A DNA stretch of 64,000 nucleotides from Gammaproteobacteria bacterium (lineage in GTDB: Bacteria > Pseudomonadota > Gammaproteobacteria > JAJPIJ01), in NCBI GenBank assembly GCA_022071965.1, contig JAJVIQ010000009.1, forward strand, positions 1-64,000. Reading direction: 5' to 3'. A model generated the notes under the pieces. That model worked only from the letters and a program-made list of their open reading frames with translations. It did no database searches and was not told the DNA's origin. Positions 1-8,127 of the stretch are shown here, piece by piece (positions within the stretch are counted from its first letter, which is position 1; the number at the start of each line of letters is the position of its first letter). The position numbers and the translations under genes are program-made.

Positions 1-429
1 CGCCTCGTCCTGCGGCGCAATCGCGCCGGTCTCCTCCTCTGCCCGCGCGCGGGTCTGCGCGGGGACGCCCGGCGCCGGCATGTCGGCCGTGCCGCCTTCG
101 ACGGCAGTCGGCGCCGCCGGTGCAGCCCTCTCCTGCGTCGCGGCCGCCCGTTTCGCTTCCTTCGCCGCCCGCGGCCCGAGCATGCCCTCCTCGCGCATGA
201 GCAGGATGAGCGTCGCACTCGCCAATATCACGGCCGCGGTCGCGAGCGGCGCATCGATCCAGCGGAACCAGCGGTGCGTGCCGCCGCCCGGGCGGCTGCC
301 GACGGCGCGATGGGCCGCGGCCAGGATGCGCGCGTCGAGCTCGGCCGGCGGCGTCTCGGTGGAGCGCGCGCGGTAGCCCGCGGAGATCTCACCGTCGCGA
401 CGCGGGTCGTCGTTCCGCGTTTCGCTCAT
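1..429 (-). CDS. Single-pass membrane protein downstream of an ECF sigma factor (3' end outside window)
   Basis: The start codon at 429 overlaps the stop of the sigma-factor gene (ATGA), so the two are translationally coupled. The visible 143 residues comprise a charged soluble N-terminus of about 60 residues, one hydrophobic segment at about 62-78 (LATAAVILASATLILLMR), then an Ala/Glu-rich stretch running off the window edge. A small membrane protein encoded right after an ECF sigma factor is often its anti-sigma factor; that is an inference from position. No zinc-finger anti-sigma motif (HxxxCxxC) is visible in the part present, so the family is not identified. Confidence 0.7.
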   Translation of the reverse strand, partial: MSETRNDDPRRDGEISAGYRARSTETPPAELDARILAAAHRAVGSRPGGGTHRWFRWIDAPLATAAVILASATLILLMREEGMLGPRAAKEAKRAAATQERAAPAAPTAVEGGTADMPAPGVPAQTRARAEEETGAIAPQDEA

Positions 430-998
430 AGATAATCTCCCAGCCCCTTGCGCAGCTTTTCGAAGGCGTAACGCAACCGGCTCTTGGCGGTCTCCCGGTT
501 CACCCCGGTAGCCTCCGCGATCGCGTCGACGCCGAGATCGCCCTCATGGTGCAGGAGAAACGCCTCACGCTGCGCCGCCGGCAGGGTCTCGACCAGTTGG
601 ACGACGCGTGCGAGCTGCTGTTCGGCCCATTGCCGCGCCTCCGGCGTACGCGCGGGATCGTCGGCGAGCTGGATCGGCGGGTCTTCCCCGGCGTCGTTGC
701 AGTCCAGCGACACAATCTCGTGATTACCCTGGCGGCGCACGTGATCGATGAGACGGTTGTGCGCGATACGGTACAGCCAGGTCGAGAACTTCGCCTGCAC
801 GGTGTAGCGATTGCGGGCATTGATGAGTTTGAGCCAGACGTCCTGCAGCAGCTCCTCGGCGAGCGCGGGTTCGCGCAGCTGGCGCAACAGGTAGCGGTAG
901 ACGCCACCCTTGTGCCGGCCGTAGAGAATGTCGAAGGCCGCGGCGTCCCCGGCACCGTAGCGCAGCATCAGCTCTTCGTCGGAGACCGATTCGTCCAT
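426..998 (-). CDS. RNA polymerase ECF-type sigma factor
   Basis: The 190-residue protein has sigma-70 region 2 at about 10-90 (ARNRY...FSTWLYRIAHNRLIDHVRR) and region 4 at about 130-185, with a helix-turn-helix around GVDAIAEATGVNRETAKSRL. This is the two-domain layout of extracytoplasmic-function sigma factors, which redirect RNA polymerase to a small regulon. The start is set at the Met giving MDESVSDEE; an alternative ATG at 1028 has a somewhat better ribosome-binding site. Longer readings would run through the hairpin at 1090-1118 and are unlikely. The gene overlaps the downstream membrane-protein gene by ATGA, suggesting co-translation with a regulator. The regulon cannot be told from sequence. 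Confidence 0.9.
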   Translation of the reverse strand: MDESVSDEELMLRYGAGDAAAFDILYGRHKGGVYRYLLRQLREPALAEELLQDVWLKLINARNRYTVQAKFSTWLYRIAHNRLIDHVRRQGNHEIVSLDCNDAGEDPPIQLADDPARTPEARQWAEQQLARVVQLVETLPAAQREAFLLHHEGDLGVDAIAEATGVNRETAKSRLRYAFEKLRKGLGDYL

Positions 999-1089
999 GC
1001 CCGCGTGCAGTGTAGCCGATGCCGGCATGACCACAACCTGCCGCGGCGTCCCGGTGCCGGCGGCGATCGCCGCGCGCGTGCCCGGCGCG

Positions 1090-1118
1090 ATTCCCCTCCC
1101 CGTGGCGGGGAGGGGAAT
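1090..1118. repeat. Perfect 13-bp inverted repeat with 3-nt loop upstream of the sigma factor
   Basis: Arms 1090-1102 (ATTCCCCTCCCCG) and 1106-1118 are exact reverse complements around a TGG loop. It lies between the sigma-factor gene and the secreted-protein gene at 1193-1984, both on the minus strand. It may stop transcription leaving the secreted-protein gene, although no T-tract follows, or it may be one copy of a dispersed intergenic repeat. It also argues that the sigma-factor CDS starts downstream of it. Confidence 0.6.
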
Positions 1119-1192
1119 GCCGCGGCGTGGCCCGGGTCTGTCGTCCGCGCCGGGCGCGGGGGCACGCGCCTCCACGAGCCTGCGCGGCGGTC

Positions 1193-1984
1193 TCAGGGAT
1201 CGGGCACGAAGCCGCCCGGGAAGGGATGCACCGCCAGCGGCCGCACGACCTCGGCGGGAATGACGCCCTGCGCAACGAGGTTGCGGCGGCTGTCGTAGCG
1301 GATGGCGATGATCTCCGCGGGCGACTCGGTGGCGCGTTCGAACGTCGTGTAGCGTGCGTAGGAGGTCTCGCTGCGGCCATGTCCGGTGCCCAGGCGCGCG
1401 GCCTCGGCATCGCGGCGCTCACGCTTCGAGAGCTCTCCGGACCTTGCCTCCTGACGGGATTCGCCGGCGGCCCCCGCCGCCGGGGCCGCCTCGTCCGCCT
1501 GCGTCAAGGGCGCGGGATTAGGCATCGGCGTGGGCGCAGGCCGGCGCTGGAACACCGCCACGCCGATGACGCCGACGTTGTCGGGACGGCCGGTGCGCGC
1601 GGCGTAGGAATCCGGCAGGCGCGTGAAATAGAACGCGGCGGTGCGCTCGAGGCTCTTGCGCCAGCCCTTGATCTCCAGGCTGTCCCAGTCGTCGAGCACA
1701 TAACCGCTCTGCCGCCAGTGCGCGGTCTCGCCGCTGACGACGTTCACGCCGTCGACGGAGACGACGGTCAGCACGTCGCCGCCGCTCTGGTTGCGGATCT
1801 GGATCTGGTACTCGTGACCGGGCTCGCCGGCGACGAAATACTGGCCGTCCTTGTAATAGACGGGCAGCGTCTGACCGGCGGTGCGGTCATGGATGTTGAT
1901 GTCGGTCAGTGAGCCGACGGCGTGCGCGGCCGGGGCAAGCCCCAGCAGGGCGGTGCAGGCAAGGAGGAGGGCGGGGCGTGACAT
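1193..1984 (-). CDS. Secreted protein of unknown function
   Basis: The 263-residue product starts with a clear Sec signal peptide (positively charged MSR, hydrophobic core to about residue 22, cleavage after AHA). The mature part begins with a predicted beta-rich region of about 130 residues (KDGQYFVAGEPGHEYQIQIR) suggesting an Ig-like or beta-sandwich domain. A low-complexity Pro/Ala/Glu linker follows, then a conserved-looking C-terminus ending FPGGFVPDP. No enzyme motif was recognised. It lies upstream of the sigma-factor gene on the same strand, separated by about 195 bp holding a strong hairpin, so co-transcription is uncertain. It presumably acts in the periplasm or at the cell surface. 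Confidence 0.8.
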   Translation of the reverse strand: MSRPALLLACTALLGLAPAAHAVGSLTDINIHDRTAGQTLPVYYKDGQYFVAGEPGHEYQIQIRNQSGGDVLTVVSVDGVNVVSGETAHWRQSGYVLDDWDSLEIKGWRKSLERTAAFYFTRLPDSYAARTGRPDNVGVIGVAVFQRRPAPTPMPNPAPLTQADEAAPAAGAAGESRQEARSGELSKRERRDAEAARLGTGHGRSETSYARYTTFERATESPAEIIAIRYDSRRNLVAQGVIPAEVVRPLAVHPFPGGFVPDP

Positions 1985-2119
1985 GCAGGGTTCCTTTCGT
2001 TTGGATGCCGTGCAGTCTTAAACGCGGGCGCGGGCCCGCCGGGGTCAAGCGCGACCCGGCCGTCGATCCCAGGCGCCGGGCGGCGTCGCAACCTGACGGG
2101 CGCGCCCTCGAGTCGCCCC

Positions 2120-2332
2120 TCAACTCATCATGCAGGAGCCCGGGGCATTGCCGCACTGGCCGCAGGTCTCCACGGCCGCGCTGTCGTGTCCCCCGGGGTT
2201 GACCGCGAAGGCCGACATCATCTTCTCGAGCCGGCGGCCGTGGCAGGCGGGGCACTCCGGGCGGCTGTCGGCGCGCACCAGTTGCTCGAACTGCCTGCCG
2301 CAGTCCTTGCAGGCGTACTCGTAGAGGGGCAT
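2120..2332 (-). CDS. FmdB family zinc-ribbon protein
   Basis: This 70-residue protein opens with the family hallmark MPLYEYACKDCGRQFEQL and carries two CxxC knuckles (CKDC at about 8-11, CPAC at about 27-30), so it should bind one zinc. The C-terminus adds a further Cys cluster (CGQCGNAPGSC) typical of these putative regulatory proteins. The start has a GGAG ribosome-binding site 8 nt upstream. FmdB-type proteins are widespread and poorly characterised; the name comes from a gene linked to formamidase regulation. The gene is divergent from the b-type cytochrome operon beginning at 2518. Confidence 0.88.
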   Translation of the reverse strand: MPLYEYACKDCGRQFEQLVRADSRPECPACHGRRLEKMMSAFAVNPGGHDSAAVETCGQCGNAPGSCMMS

Positions 2333-2517
2333 GTGTCTCACTCCAGTGGTTTCGCTCCGGCCTGTGGCCGATCTTACCGGTTCGCGGGCAGGTTCGACAT
2401 ACATACCGCGGCGCGCCCGCCTGGCGCGCGGCCGGATCCGCACCCGGCCGCTCAGCGTGGTTTAAGGATCCTCGCCTACGCTGCACACATGCAGATCGAG
2501 CGCGGGGTGAAGCATTC

Positions 2518-3084
2518 ATGAACAACGCTGACAAGGTAATGGTGTGGGATCCGTTCGTGCGCATCTTCCACTGGTCGCTGGTGGCCGCCTTCACGGTGGC
2601 CTATCTGAGCGCCGAGGAATGGGAGGGCGTCCACGTGATCGCCGGCTACGTGGTGCTGGGGCTGATAGCGGCGCGCATCGGCTGGGGGTTCCTCGGGACC
2701 TCCAACGCACGCTTCTCGAGTTTCGTGCGCTCGCCGATGGAGGCCGGCCGCTACGCGCTGGACGTGCTGACGGGCAGGGCCGCCCGGCACCTCGGCCACA
2801 ACCCCGCCGGCGGCCTGATGATCGTGCTGATGATCCTGACCCTGGCGGCGACGACGTTGAGCGGTCTGGCGCTCTACGGTGCTGACGAGGGTGCCGGTCC
2901 GCTGGCCTTCTGGCTGGCGGGCAGCGGCGAGCACATCGAGCACACCCTCAAAGAGGTGCACGAGTTCCTCGCCAACCTCATGGTGGCATTCGTGGCCATA
3001 CACGTGCTGGGCGTGATCGTGGAGAGCTTCCTGCACCGTGATGACCTCGTCGGCGCGATGTTCCATGGACGCAAGCGGGTGTAG
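2518..3084 (+). CDS. Cytochrome b561-family (HydC-like) diheme b-type cytochrome
   Basis: The 188-residue protein has four membrane-spanning segments at about 15-33, 38-58, 97-118 and 150-172, with His residues in the first, second and last helices (IFHWSL, VHVIAGY, FVAIHVLGV) positioned to hold two b hemes. This matches the Ni/Fe-hydrogenase-type b cytochromes, which move electrons between quinones and partner redox proteins in the inner membrane. It is the first gene of an operon with a PepSY protein and a PhoP/PhoQ-like pair, a neighbourhood seen in many gammaproteobacteria. The electron donor and acceptor are not evident. Confidence 0.9.
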   Translation: MNNADKVMVWDPFVRIFHWSLVAAFTVAYLSAEEWEGVHVIAGYVVLGLIAARIGWGFLGTSNARFSSFVRSPMEAGRYALDVLTGRAARHLGHNPAGGLMIVLMILTLAATTLSGLALYGADEGAGPLAFWLAGSGEHIEHTLKEVHEFLANLMVAFVAIHVLGVIVESFLHRDDLVGAMFHGRKRV

Positions 3085-3132
3085 GCTGATGCGGCGCACG
3101 GGCAGCATGCCGCGCGAAGATCGGAGGACGAG

Positions 3133-3453
3133 ATGAGGCTTGTGATTGCCATCGCGGCGACGACGATGCTGGCGGCCCTCGCCGTCGGCATGCCTGCCGC
3201 GGAGGATCGCCCGGAGCGGGAGCACGATCGGGCCATGCGCCTGGTAAGGCAGGGCCGCGTGCTGCCCCTGGAGGAGATCGTCGCGCGCGCGAGCAAGGAT
3301 GCGCCGGGTCAACTCATCGAGGCGGAGCTGGACGAGGAGAACGGACGCTACGTCTACGAGCTGGAGGTCGCGGATCGTGCGACCGGGCGGGTGACGGAGC
3401 TGCGCTATGATGCCCGCAGTGGCGAGTTGCTGGCCACGGAGATCGACGACTGA
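3133..3453 (+). CDS. Periplasmic PepSY-domain protein
   Basis: The 106-residue product has a signal peptide (residues 1-23, ending PAA) followed by a single PepSY-like domain at about 35-105. The typical signatures are visible: a helix with EIVARASKDAPG, strands with IEAELDEENGRYVYELEV, and a final segment ELRYDARSGELLATE. PepSY domains are thought to act as small inhibitory or sensory modules near the membrane. The gene sits 48 bp after the cytochrome and 15 bp before the response regulator, so it is probably co-transcribed and may feed a signal to the downstream kinase. That role is inference from position. Confidence 0.88.
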   Translation: MRLVIAIAATTMLAALAVGMPAAEDRPEREHDRAMRLVRQGRVLPLEEIVARASKDAPGQLIEAELDEENGRYVYELEVADRATGRVTELRYDARSGELLATEIDD

Positions 3454-3468
3454 GAGGACGGAGGAGGC

Positions 3469-4134
3469 GTGCGACTGCTGCTGGTCGAGGATGACGACGC
3501 CCTGCGCGCGGAATTGCGCGAGGAGCTGGCCGCGGCCGGCTTCGCCGTCGACGAGACCGGCAACGGCGCGGATGCGGAGGCGCTCGGCGATACCGAGCCG
3601 TACGACGGTGTGGTGTTGGACCTGGGCCTGCCGGGCCGGGACGGCCTGAGCGTGCTGCGCAACTGGCGCGAGCGGGGCAACATGGTGCCGGTCATCGTGC
3701 TGACGGCACGCGATGCCTGGCACGAGAAGGTGGCCGGCTTTCGCGCCGGTGCCGATGACTACCTCGCCAAGCCGTTTCATGCCGCCGAGCTCCTGGCGCG
3801 GATCAACGCCGTGCTGCGGCGGGCGCAGGGGCAATCCCCGGCGCAGATCCGCAACGGCGGGCTGACGCTCGACGAAGAGCGCCAGTCGGTGACGACCGCC
3901 GACGGGACCACGATACCGCTGACCGGCTTGGAGTTCCGTCTGCTGCGCTACTTCATGATCCATCGCGGCCGCGTACTCTCCAAGGACCGGCTGGCCGAGC
4001 ACGTCTACGACCGCGACTACGATCAGGAGAGCAACGTCATCGAGGTCTACGTCAACCGGCTGCGGCGCAAGCTCGGCGAAGGCAGCATACGCACGCAACG
4101 CGGACAGGGCTATGTGTTCGAGGGTGATGCGTGA
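3469..4134 (+). CDS. OmpR/PhoP-family response regulator
   Basis: The 221-residue protein has a receiver domain (about 1-115) with the acidic pocket EDDD at 7-10, the phospho-acceptor Asp in VVLDLGLPGRDGL and the conserved Lys in LAKPFH. An OmpR-type winged helix follows at about 125-220 (ENVIEVYVNRLRRKL-like motif, RGQGYVF). The start is GTG with a strong GGAGGAG site. It overlaps the kinase gene by GTGA. The kinase has a PhoQ-like H-box, so this is most like PhoP, but Mg2+ or peptide sensing cannot be claimed. It probably controls its own operon. Confidence 0.93.
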   Translation: MRLLLVEDDDALRAELREELAAAGFAVDETGNGADAEALGDTEPYDGVVLDLGLPGRDGLSVLRNWRERGNMVPVIVLTARDAWHEKVAGFRAGADDYLAKPFHAAELLARINAVLRRAQGQSPAQIRNGGLTLDEERQSVTTADGTTIPLTGLEFRLLRYFMIHRGRVLSKDRLAEHVYDRDYDQESNVIEVYVNRLRRKLGEGSIRTQRGQGYVFEGDA

Positions 4135-5459
4135 GGTCGCTGCGCGGACGGCTCACGCTGGGGATGGCCGTCATCGTCACCGCGGTCTTCGCGCTGCAGT
4201 GGCTGCTGGTGACCTCCGCCATCAGCGCCGTCATCGAACGCTACGTGCAGACCCGACTGCAGCATGACAGCGACGGTCTGCTCGCGGCTCTGAGCCTTCC
4301 CTCCCCGGGTCGCATCGATCTGCCGCCGGATCGGGTGCCGCTCATCTACACGCAGCCGTTCTCGGGTCACTATTTCCGCATCGCCTCCGCCGCGGAGGTG
4401 CTGCGATCCCGTTCGCTCTGGGACGAGGACATGGAGGTGCCGGCCGCCGCGCCCGGCAGCCGCCGCACGCTCGCGCTGACGGGCCCCAACGCGCAGCCGC
4501 TGCTGGTGCTCGTGGGCGGATACGAGAAGCAGGGCGTGGCGCTGACCATTGCCATGGCCGAGGATCTCGGACCTTTGCAGGAGGACCTGCGGCGCTTCAA
4601 GGCCCGCTATCTGCTGGTCTCGGCGGCGGCCCTGCTGCTGCTGCTCCTGCTGCAGCGCGCAGGCGTTCGCTGGGGACTCAGGCCGGTCAACGCAATCAGG
4701 TTGTCACTGCAGGATCTCCGACTGGGGCGGATCCAGCGCCTGGACACAGACGCTGCCGAGGAGATCGATCCGCTGGCCAGGGAGATCAACCGCCTGCTCG
4801 AATCCCTGGGACGGCGCGTCTCGCTGTCGCGGCACGCGGTGAGCAACCTCGCTCACCGGCTGAAGACGCCGCTCAGCCTGCTGGTGAAGATCGCCGAGCA
4901 GTCCGGGCAGGCGCTGGCGCCGTCGGCGCGGGAGCAGCTGCTCGGCAGCACGGCGGAGATCCGCACGCTCATCGAGCGGGAGATGCGGCGCGCGCAGATC
5001 GCCGGCGGCGCCGTCGGCCACCGCTTTCGCCCGGCCGAGGACATCGCCGAGCTGGTGTCCGTCCTCGGGAAGATCCATGCCGAGAAGTCGCTCGGATTTC
5101 GGGTCGATGTCGGGGACGCCGGCCCCGTGCCGCTGGATCAGCAGGACATGCAGGAGTTGCTGGGCAACGTGCTGGACAATGCCTGCAAGTGGGCGAAGGC
5201 CGTCGTCGCGGTGCGCGCGTCATGCGACGAGGCGATGAGGGTGACGGTGGAGGACGATGGTCCCGGCTGCAGCGCCGGTGATCGCGATCGTCTCGCGCAG
5301 CGCGGCGTGCGGCTCGACGAATCCACCTCCGGGCACGGTCTCGGCCTTGCGATCGCCCGCGACATCGTCGAGCTCTACGGAGGGAGCATCGATTTCGACG
5401 ACGGCACCACCCTCGGCGGACTGCGCGTCACCATCGTCATTCCCCTGGCCGGCGGGTAG
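4131..5459 (+). CDS. PhoQ-like sensor histidine kinase
   Basis: The 442-residue kinase has an N-terminal transmembrane segment (about 8-27), a periplasmic sensor region of about 130 residues, and a second transmembrane segment near 160-180 followed by a HAMP-like linker. The phospho-acceptor His lies in SNLAHRLKTPLSLLV, closely resembling the PhoQ motif THSLKTPL. The N-box (LLGNVLDNACKWA) and G-box (HGLGLAIARDIVELYGG) of the catalytic domain are intact. The GTG start overlaps the stop of the response regulator, giving coupled synthesis. With the upstream cytochrome and PepSY genes, it may sense an envelope or redox signal; that is inference. Confidence 0.93.
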   Translation: MRSLRGRLTLGMAVIVTAVFALQWLLVTSAISAVIERYVQTRLQHDSDGLLAALSLPSPGRIDLPPDRVPLIYTQPFSGHYFRIASAAEVLRSRSLWDEDMEVPAAAPGSRRTLALTGPNAQPLLVLVGGYEKQGVALTIAMAEDLGPLQEDLRRFKARYLLVSAAALLLLLLLQRAGVRWGLRPVNAIRLSLQDLRLGRIQRLDTDAAEEIDPLAREINRLLESLGRRVSLSRHAVSNLAHRLKTPLSLLVKIAEQSGQALAPSAREQLLGSTAEIRTLIEREMRRAQIAGGAVGHRFRPAEDIAELVSVLGKIHAEKSLGFRVDVGDAGPVPLDQQDMQELLGNVLDNACKWAKAVVAVRASCDEAMRVTVEDDGPGCSAGDRDRLAQRGVRLDESTSGHGLGLAIARDIVELYGGSIDFDDGTTLGGLRVTIVIPLAGG

Positions 5460-5667
5460 TCGTCGCAGTTCGAAAAACACGAACTCCCGCCGCGACATCC
5501 CAGAGATCGGGGCGGGAACTCGGTGCGCCGCACCGACTCTACTCATACAAGCGTCGCGGAGGTGCGCCGGTGATCAGGCGTGCACGAAAGCGAACGCGAT
5601 GGCAACGGATCCGTGTCGAAGTTCGGGACGGAACGCTGGAGTCCATGAACCGATGAGGAGAGCAAAG

Positions 5668-5907
5668 ATGAAGAAAATGACGATGATGGGTATCGCCGCG
5701 GCGCTGGCCCTGGGTTCGGGCATGGCGATGGCGGCGCAGGGCCATGTCACCAATCCGTACGCGGTGCAGCCGGACGAGGCCCTCAATCTCAACAAGTCCC
5801 CGAGTGCCGATGACATCATGAAGATCTGCGAGCACAAGGCCAAGTACCGGAATCTGAGCGGCGCGGAGCGGGACAGCTTCCTGTCGAGCTGCAAGCGGAA
5901 TGTCTGA
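5668..5907 (+). CDS. Small exported protein with a PsiF-like C-terminus
   Basis: The 79-residue product starts MKKMTMMGIAAALALG and has a signal peptide cleaved after about residue 23 (AMAA). The mature protein of about 56 residues ends with a segment containing C-x(4)-K-x(3)-LSGAERDSFLSSC, which resembles the PsiF phosphate-starvation repeat (Cys...L.G.ER..F...C). The two Cys could form a disulphide in the periplasm. The start is preceded by GAGGAGAG. The function of PsiF-type proteins is unknown and the resemblance is by eye only. Confidence 0.75.
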   Translation: MKKMTMMGIAAALALGSGMAMAAQGHVTNPYAVQPDEALNLNKSPSADDIMKICEHKAKYRNLSGAERDSFLSSCKRNV

Positions 5908-5934
5908 GTCGCGGTGACCCGGGAGCCAAGGGAC

Positions 5935-5952
5935 GGCGGTCGTCGGACCGCC
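5935..5952. terminator. Hairpin between convergent genes
   Basis: GGCGGTC (5935-5941) pairs with GACCGCC (5946-5952) around a GTCG loop, in the 62-bp gap between the small exported protein and the convergent homocysteine methyltransferase gene. Position suggests a shared terminator; a T-run is lacking on both sides. Confidence 0.4.
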
Positions 5953-5969
5953 GCCCCTCCGCTTGCCAC

Positions 5970-6911
5970 TCAACTCGCAAGCGCGAGGCAGACGTTTTCG
6001 AGGTGGCGGTGATCGGTACCGCAGCAGCCACCCACGACCGACAGCCTGGGAAGGCGCTGCCTGATCGAGAGATGTTGCCGGCCGAACTCCGCCGGATTGC
6101 CCTCATCCAGTGCGGTGGCGACGTCGAGCTCCGCATGGCTTCTGCGTGAGGCGTTGGCGCGCACGCCGCGTACGCGATCGATCCAGTCCGCGCCGTCTGC
6201 CAGCACGTGCTCGAAGTGCGTGGGATGGGCGCAGTTGATCATGAAATACTCCGCATGCCCATCCGTCGCGGCATCGACGCGCCTGATGGCCGTCTCCAGC
6301 GCATCCCCCGAGGGCAGGCGGCCGTCGGTCTCCAGCGTGAAGGAGATCGCAACCGGCATGCGCATGGCGCGCGCCGCCCGTACGATGCCTACGGCCTCTT
6401 CGATGTAGTTCAGGGTGAACGCGCTCACCATGTCGGCATCGGTATCGGCAAAGGTGCGGATCTGCGCGAGGTGATAGCGCTCGGCCTCCGCCGCGGTCAT
6501 GCGCGATTCGGGCCGGTAGCCGTCGCCGCGCGGTCCCAGGTTGCCGCTGATGACGACAGGCGTCTTCGCGGTCTCGAATTCGCGGCGCACCTCCACCAGC
6601 AGATCGATGGCCCTGCGGTTGATCCGCGCGAGCGATGCGGCGTCGTAGCCGAGCTGCGCTCCCCAATCGGCGCTGGCGCGCCAAGTGGCGCTCTCCAGCA
6701 CGACGCCCAACTGGCGGCGGCGCGCGATGTCGGCGTAGACTCCGAAGTAGCGGCGTAACCGCTCGGTTCCCTGCTCGCTGGCGAGCAGGGTGAAGGAGGC
6801 GAAGGCGGGCAGCGCGATGCCCTCGTGATAGATGAGCGTGGTCTCGAGTCCCCCGTCGCTCAGGAACAGGGTGTCGCCGAGCTGGGGCAGTCGGCGGCGA
6901 TAGCGTGTCAT
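5970..6911 (-). CDS. Homocysteine S-methyltransferase family protein
   Basis: The 313-residue protein is a complete Pfam S-methyl_trans domain. It begins with the substrate-site motif LSDGGLETTL, and the three zinc-binding Cys are present in MINCAHP and VVGGCCGTD near the C-terminus. Members transfer a methyl group from S-methylmethionine, betaine or another donor to homocysteine to form methionine; the donor cannot be predicted. The start has an AGGAGA site 7 nt upstream. The gene is divergent from a GlxA-type AraC regulator at 7023, which may control it. Confidence 0.9.
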   Translation of the reverse strand: MTRYRRRLPQLGDTLFLSDGGLETTLIYHEGIALPAFASFTLLASEQGTERLRRYFGVYADIARRRQLGVVLESATWRASADWGAQLGYDAASLARINRRAIDLLVEVRREFETAKTPVVISGNLGPRGDGYRPESRMTAAEAERYHLAQIRTFADTDADMVSAFTLNYIEEAVGIVRAARAMRMPVAISFTLETDGRLPSGDALETAIRRVDAATDGHAEYFMINCAHPTHFEHVLADGADWIDRVRGVRANASRRSHAELDVATALDEGNPAEFGRQHLSIRQRLPRLSVVGGCCGTDHRHLENVCLALAS

Positions 6912-7022
6912 GGTCTGTCTCCTGTGGTGGTCGCCCGGAAGCGCTTTTCGCGGAGCGCAAAGGTAGTGCGGGAATGACCCCCGTACCAAAGCCGATTCGG
7001 CGCAAAACCGGACGAATCTGCC

Positions 7023-8081
7023 ATGGCACCAGCGGAAGAGCCGATCAACGTCGCCATCCTCGCCTTCCCCGAGGCCACCGCCTCCACGGTCTACGGCATG
7101 TACGACCTGTTCAAGTCGGCCGGCCGCGACTGGGGGTACATCGTTGAAGGCCGGGCCGGTCGCGAGCGCATGCGCCCTCTCGTGGCGGCATCGGGCATGG
7201 AGCCGTTCGCGGCGGCCAACGGCGTCAGGATGCAGCCGGATTGCACGCTGGCCCATTGCCCCGCACCGGACGTGGTGTGCGTTCCGGAGATTCTCCTGCC
7301 GCCGGGCGAGCCGCTCGCCGGGCGCTTCGGCCCCGAGACTGAATGGCTGCGGCGAAGCTACGCGGACGGCGCGACGATCACCACGGCCTGCTCCGGGGCC
7401 ATGTTGCTGGCGGAGGCGGGCCTGCTCGACGGGCACGAGGCGACCACGCACTGGGCCTACTGCGACACGATGAAGCGGCGATATCCGCAGATCAGGGTCG
7501 TCGGTCAGCGCGCGCTGGTCGCCTCCGGCGCCGGTCAACGCCTGATCATGGCGGGCGGCGGCACCTCATGGCTGGACGTCGCCCTGTTCGTCGTCGCGCG
7601 CTTCGTCGGCGTCGAGGAGGCCATGCAGCTGGCGCGTCTCTCGCTCATCGACTGGCACGACATCGGCCAGCAGCCGTTCGCGAGCCTGGCCTACGGCCGG
7701 CAGAACGAGGATGCGCTCATCGCGCGCTGCCAGGTGTGGATCGCGGAGCACTACGCGCGGCCCTCGCCGGTGGCGGGCATGACCGGGTTCAGCGGATTGC
7801 CGGAGAGATCGTTCAAACGCCGCTTTCAGCACGCCACCGGCATGTCGCCGCTCGACTACGTGCATACGCTGCGGATCGAGGAATCCAAGCACATGCTGGA
7901 AAGCACCGACATGGCCGTGGAGGCCATCGCGCAGGAGATCGGTTACGAGGATGCCGGATTTTTTGGTCGGCTGTTTCGCCGCAAGGTCGGCCTGACGCCG
8001 GCGCAATACCGCCGGCGCTTCGGCGCAATGCGACGTGCCCTGAGCGCGGCCGAACGGGCGTGGGAGCGGGGCGAGGGCTGA
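7023..8081 (+). CDS. GlxA-type transcriptional regulator (DJ-1/PfpI domain plus AraC DNA-binding domain)
   Basis: The 352-residue protein has an N-terminal DJ-1/PfpI-like domain (about 10-195) with the nucleophile-elbow Cys in TTACSGAMLLAEAG, and a C-terminal AraC-type domain with two helix-turn-helix motifs at about 235-335 (FSGLPERSFKRRF; AQEIGYEDAGFFGRLFRRKVG). This is the GlxA/FtrA architecture, in which the degenerate amidotransferase-like domain probably binds a small ligand. It is divergent from the homocysteine methyltransferase gene with a 111-bp intergenic region, the likely site of regulation. Confidence 0.93.
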   Translation: MAPAEEPINVAILAFPEATASTVYGMYDLFKSAGRDWGYIVEGRAGRERMRPLVAASGMEPFAAANGVRMQPDCTLAHCPAPDVVCVPEILLPPGEPLAGRFGPETEWLRRSYADGATITTACSGAMLLAEAGLLDGHEATTHWAYCDTMKRRYPQIRVVGQRALVASGAGQRLIMAGGGTSWLDVALFVVARFVGVEEAMQLARLSLIDWHDIGQQPFASLAYGRQNEDALIARCQVWIAEHYARPSPVAGMTGFSGLPERSFKRRFQHATGMSPLDYVHTLRIEESKHMLESTDMAVEAIAQEIGYEDAGFFGRLFRRKVGLTPAQYRRRFGAMRRALSAAERAWERGEG

Positions 8082-8127
8082 GCCGGAATTCGCGCGTGGT
8101 CGCCGCGGTTCGCTCGCTGCCGTGCGC

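Noticed and set aside
5466-5520. TCCCGCC / GGCGGGA pairing after the kinase
   Set aside because: Only 7 bp with a long loop and no T-run; probability of chance pairing is high in this composition.
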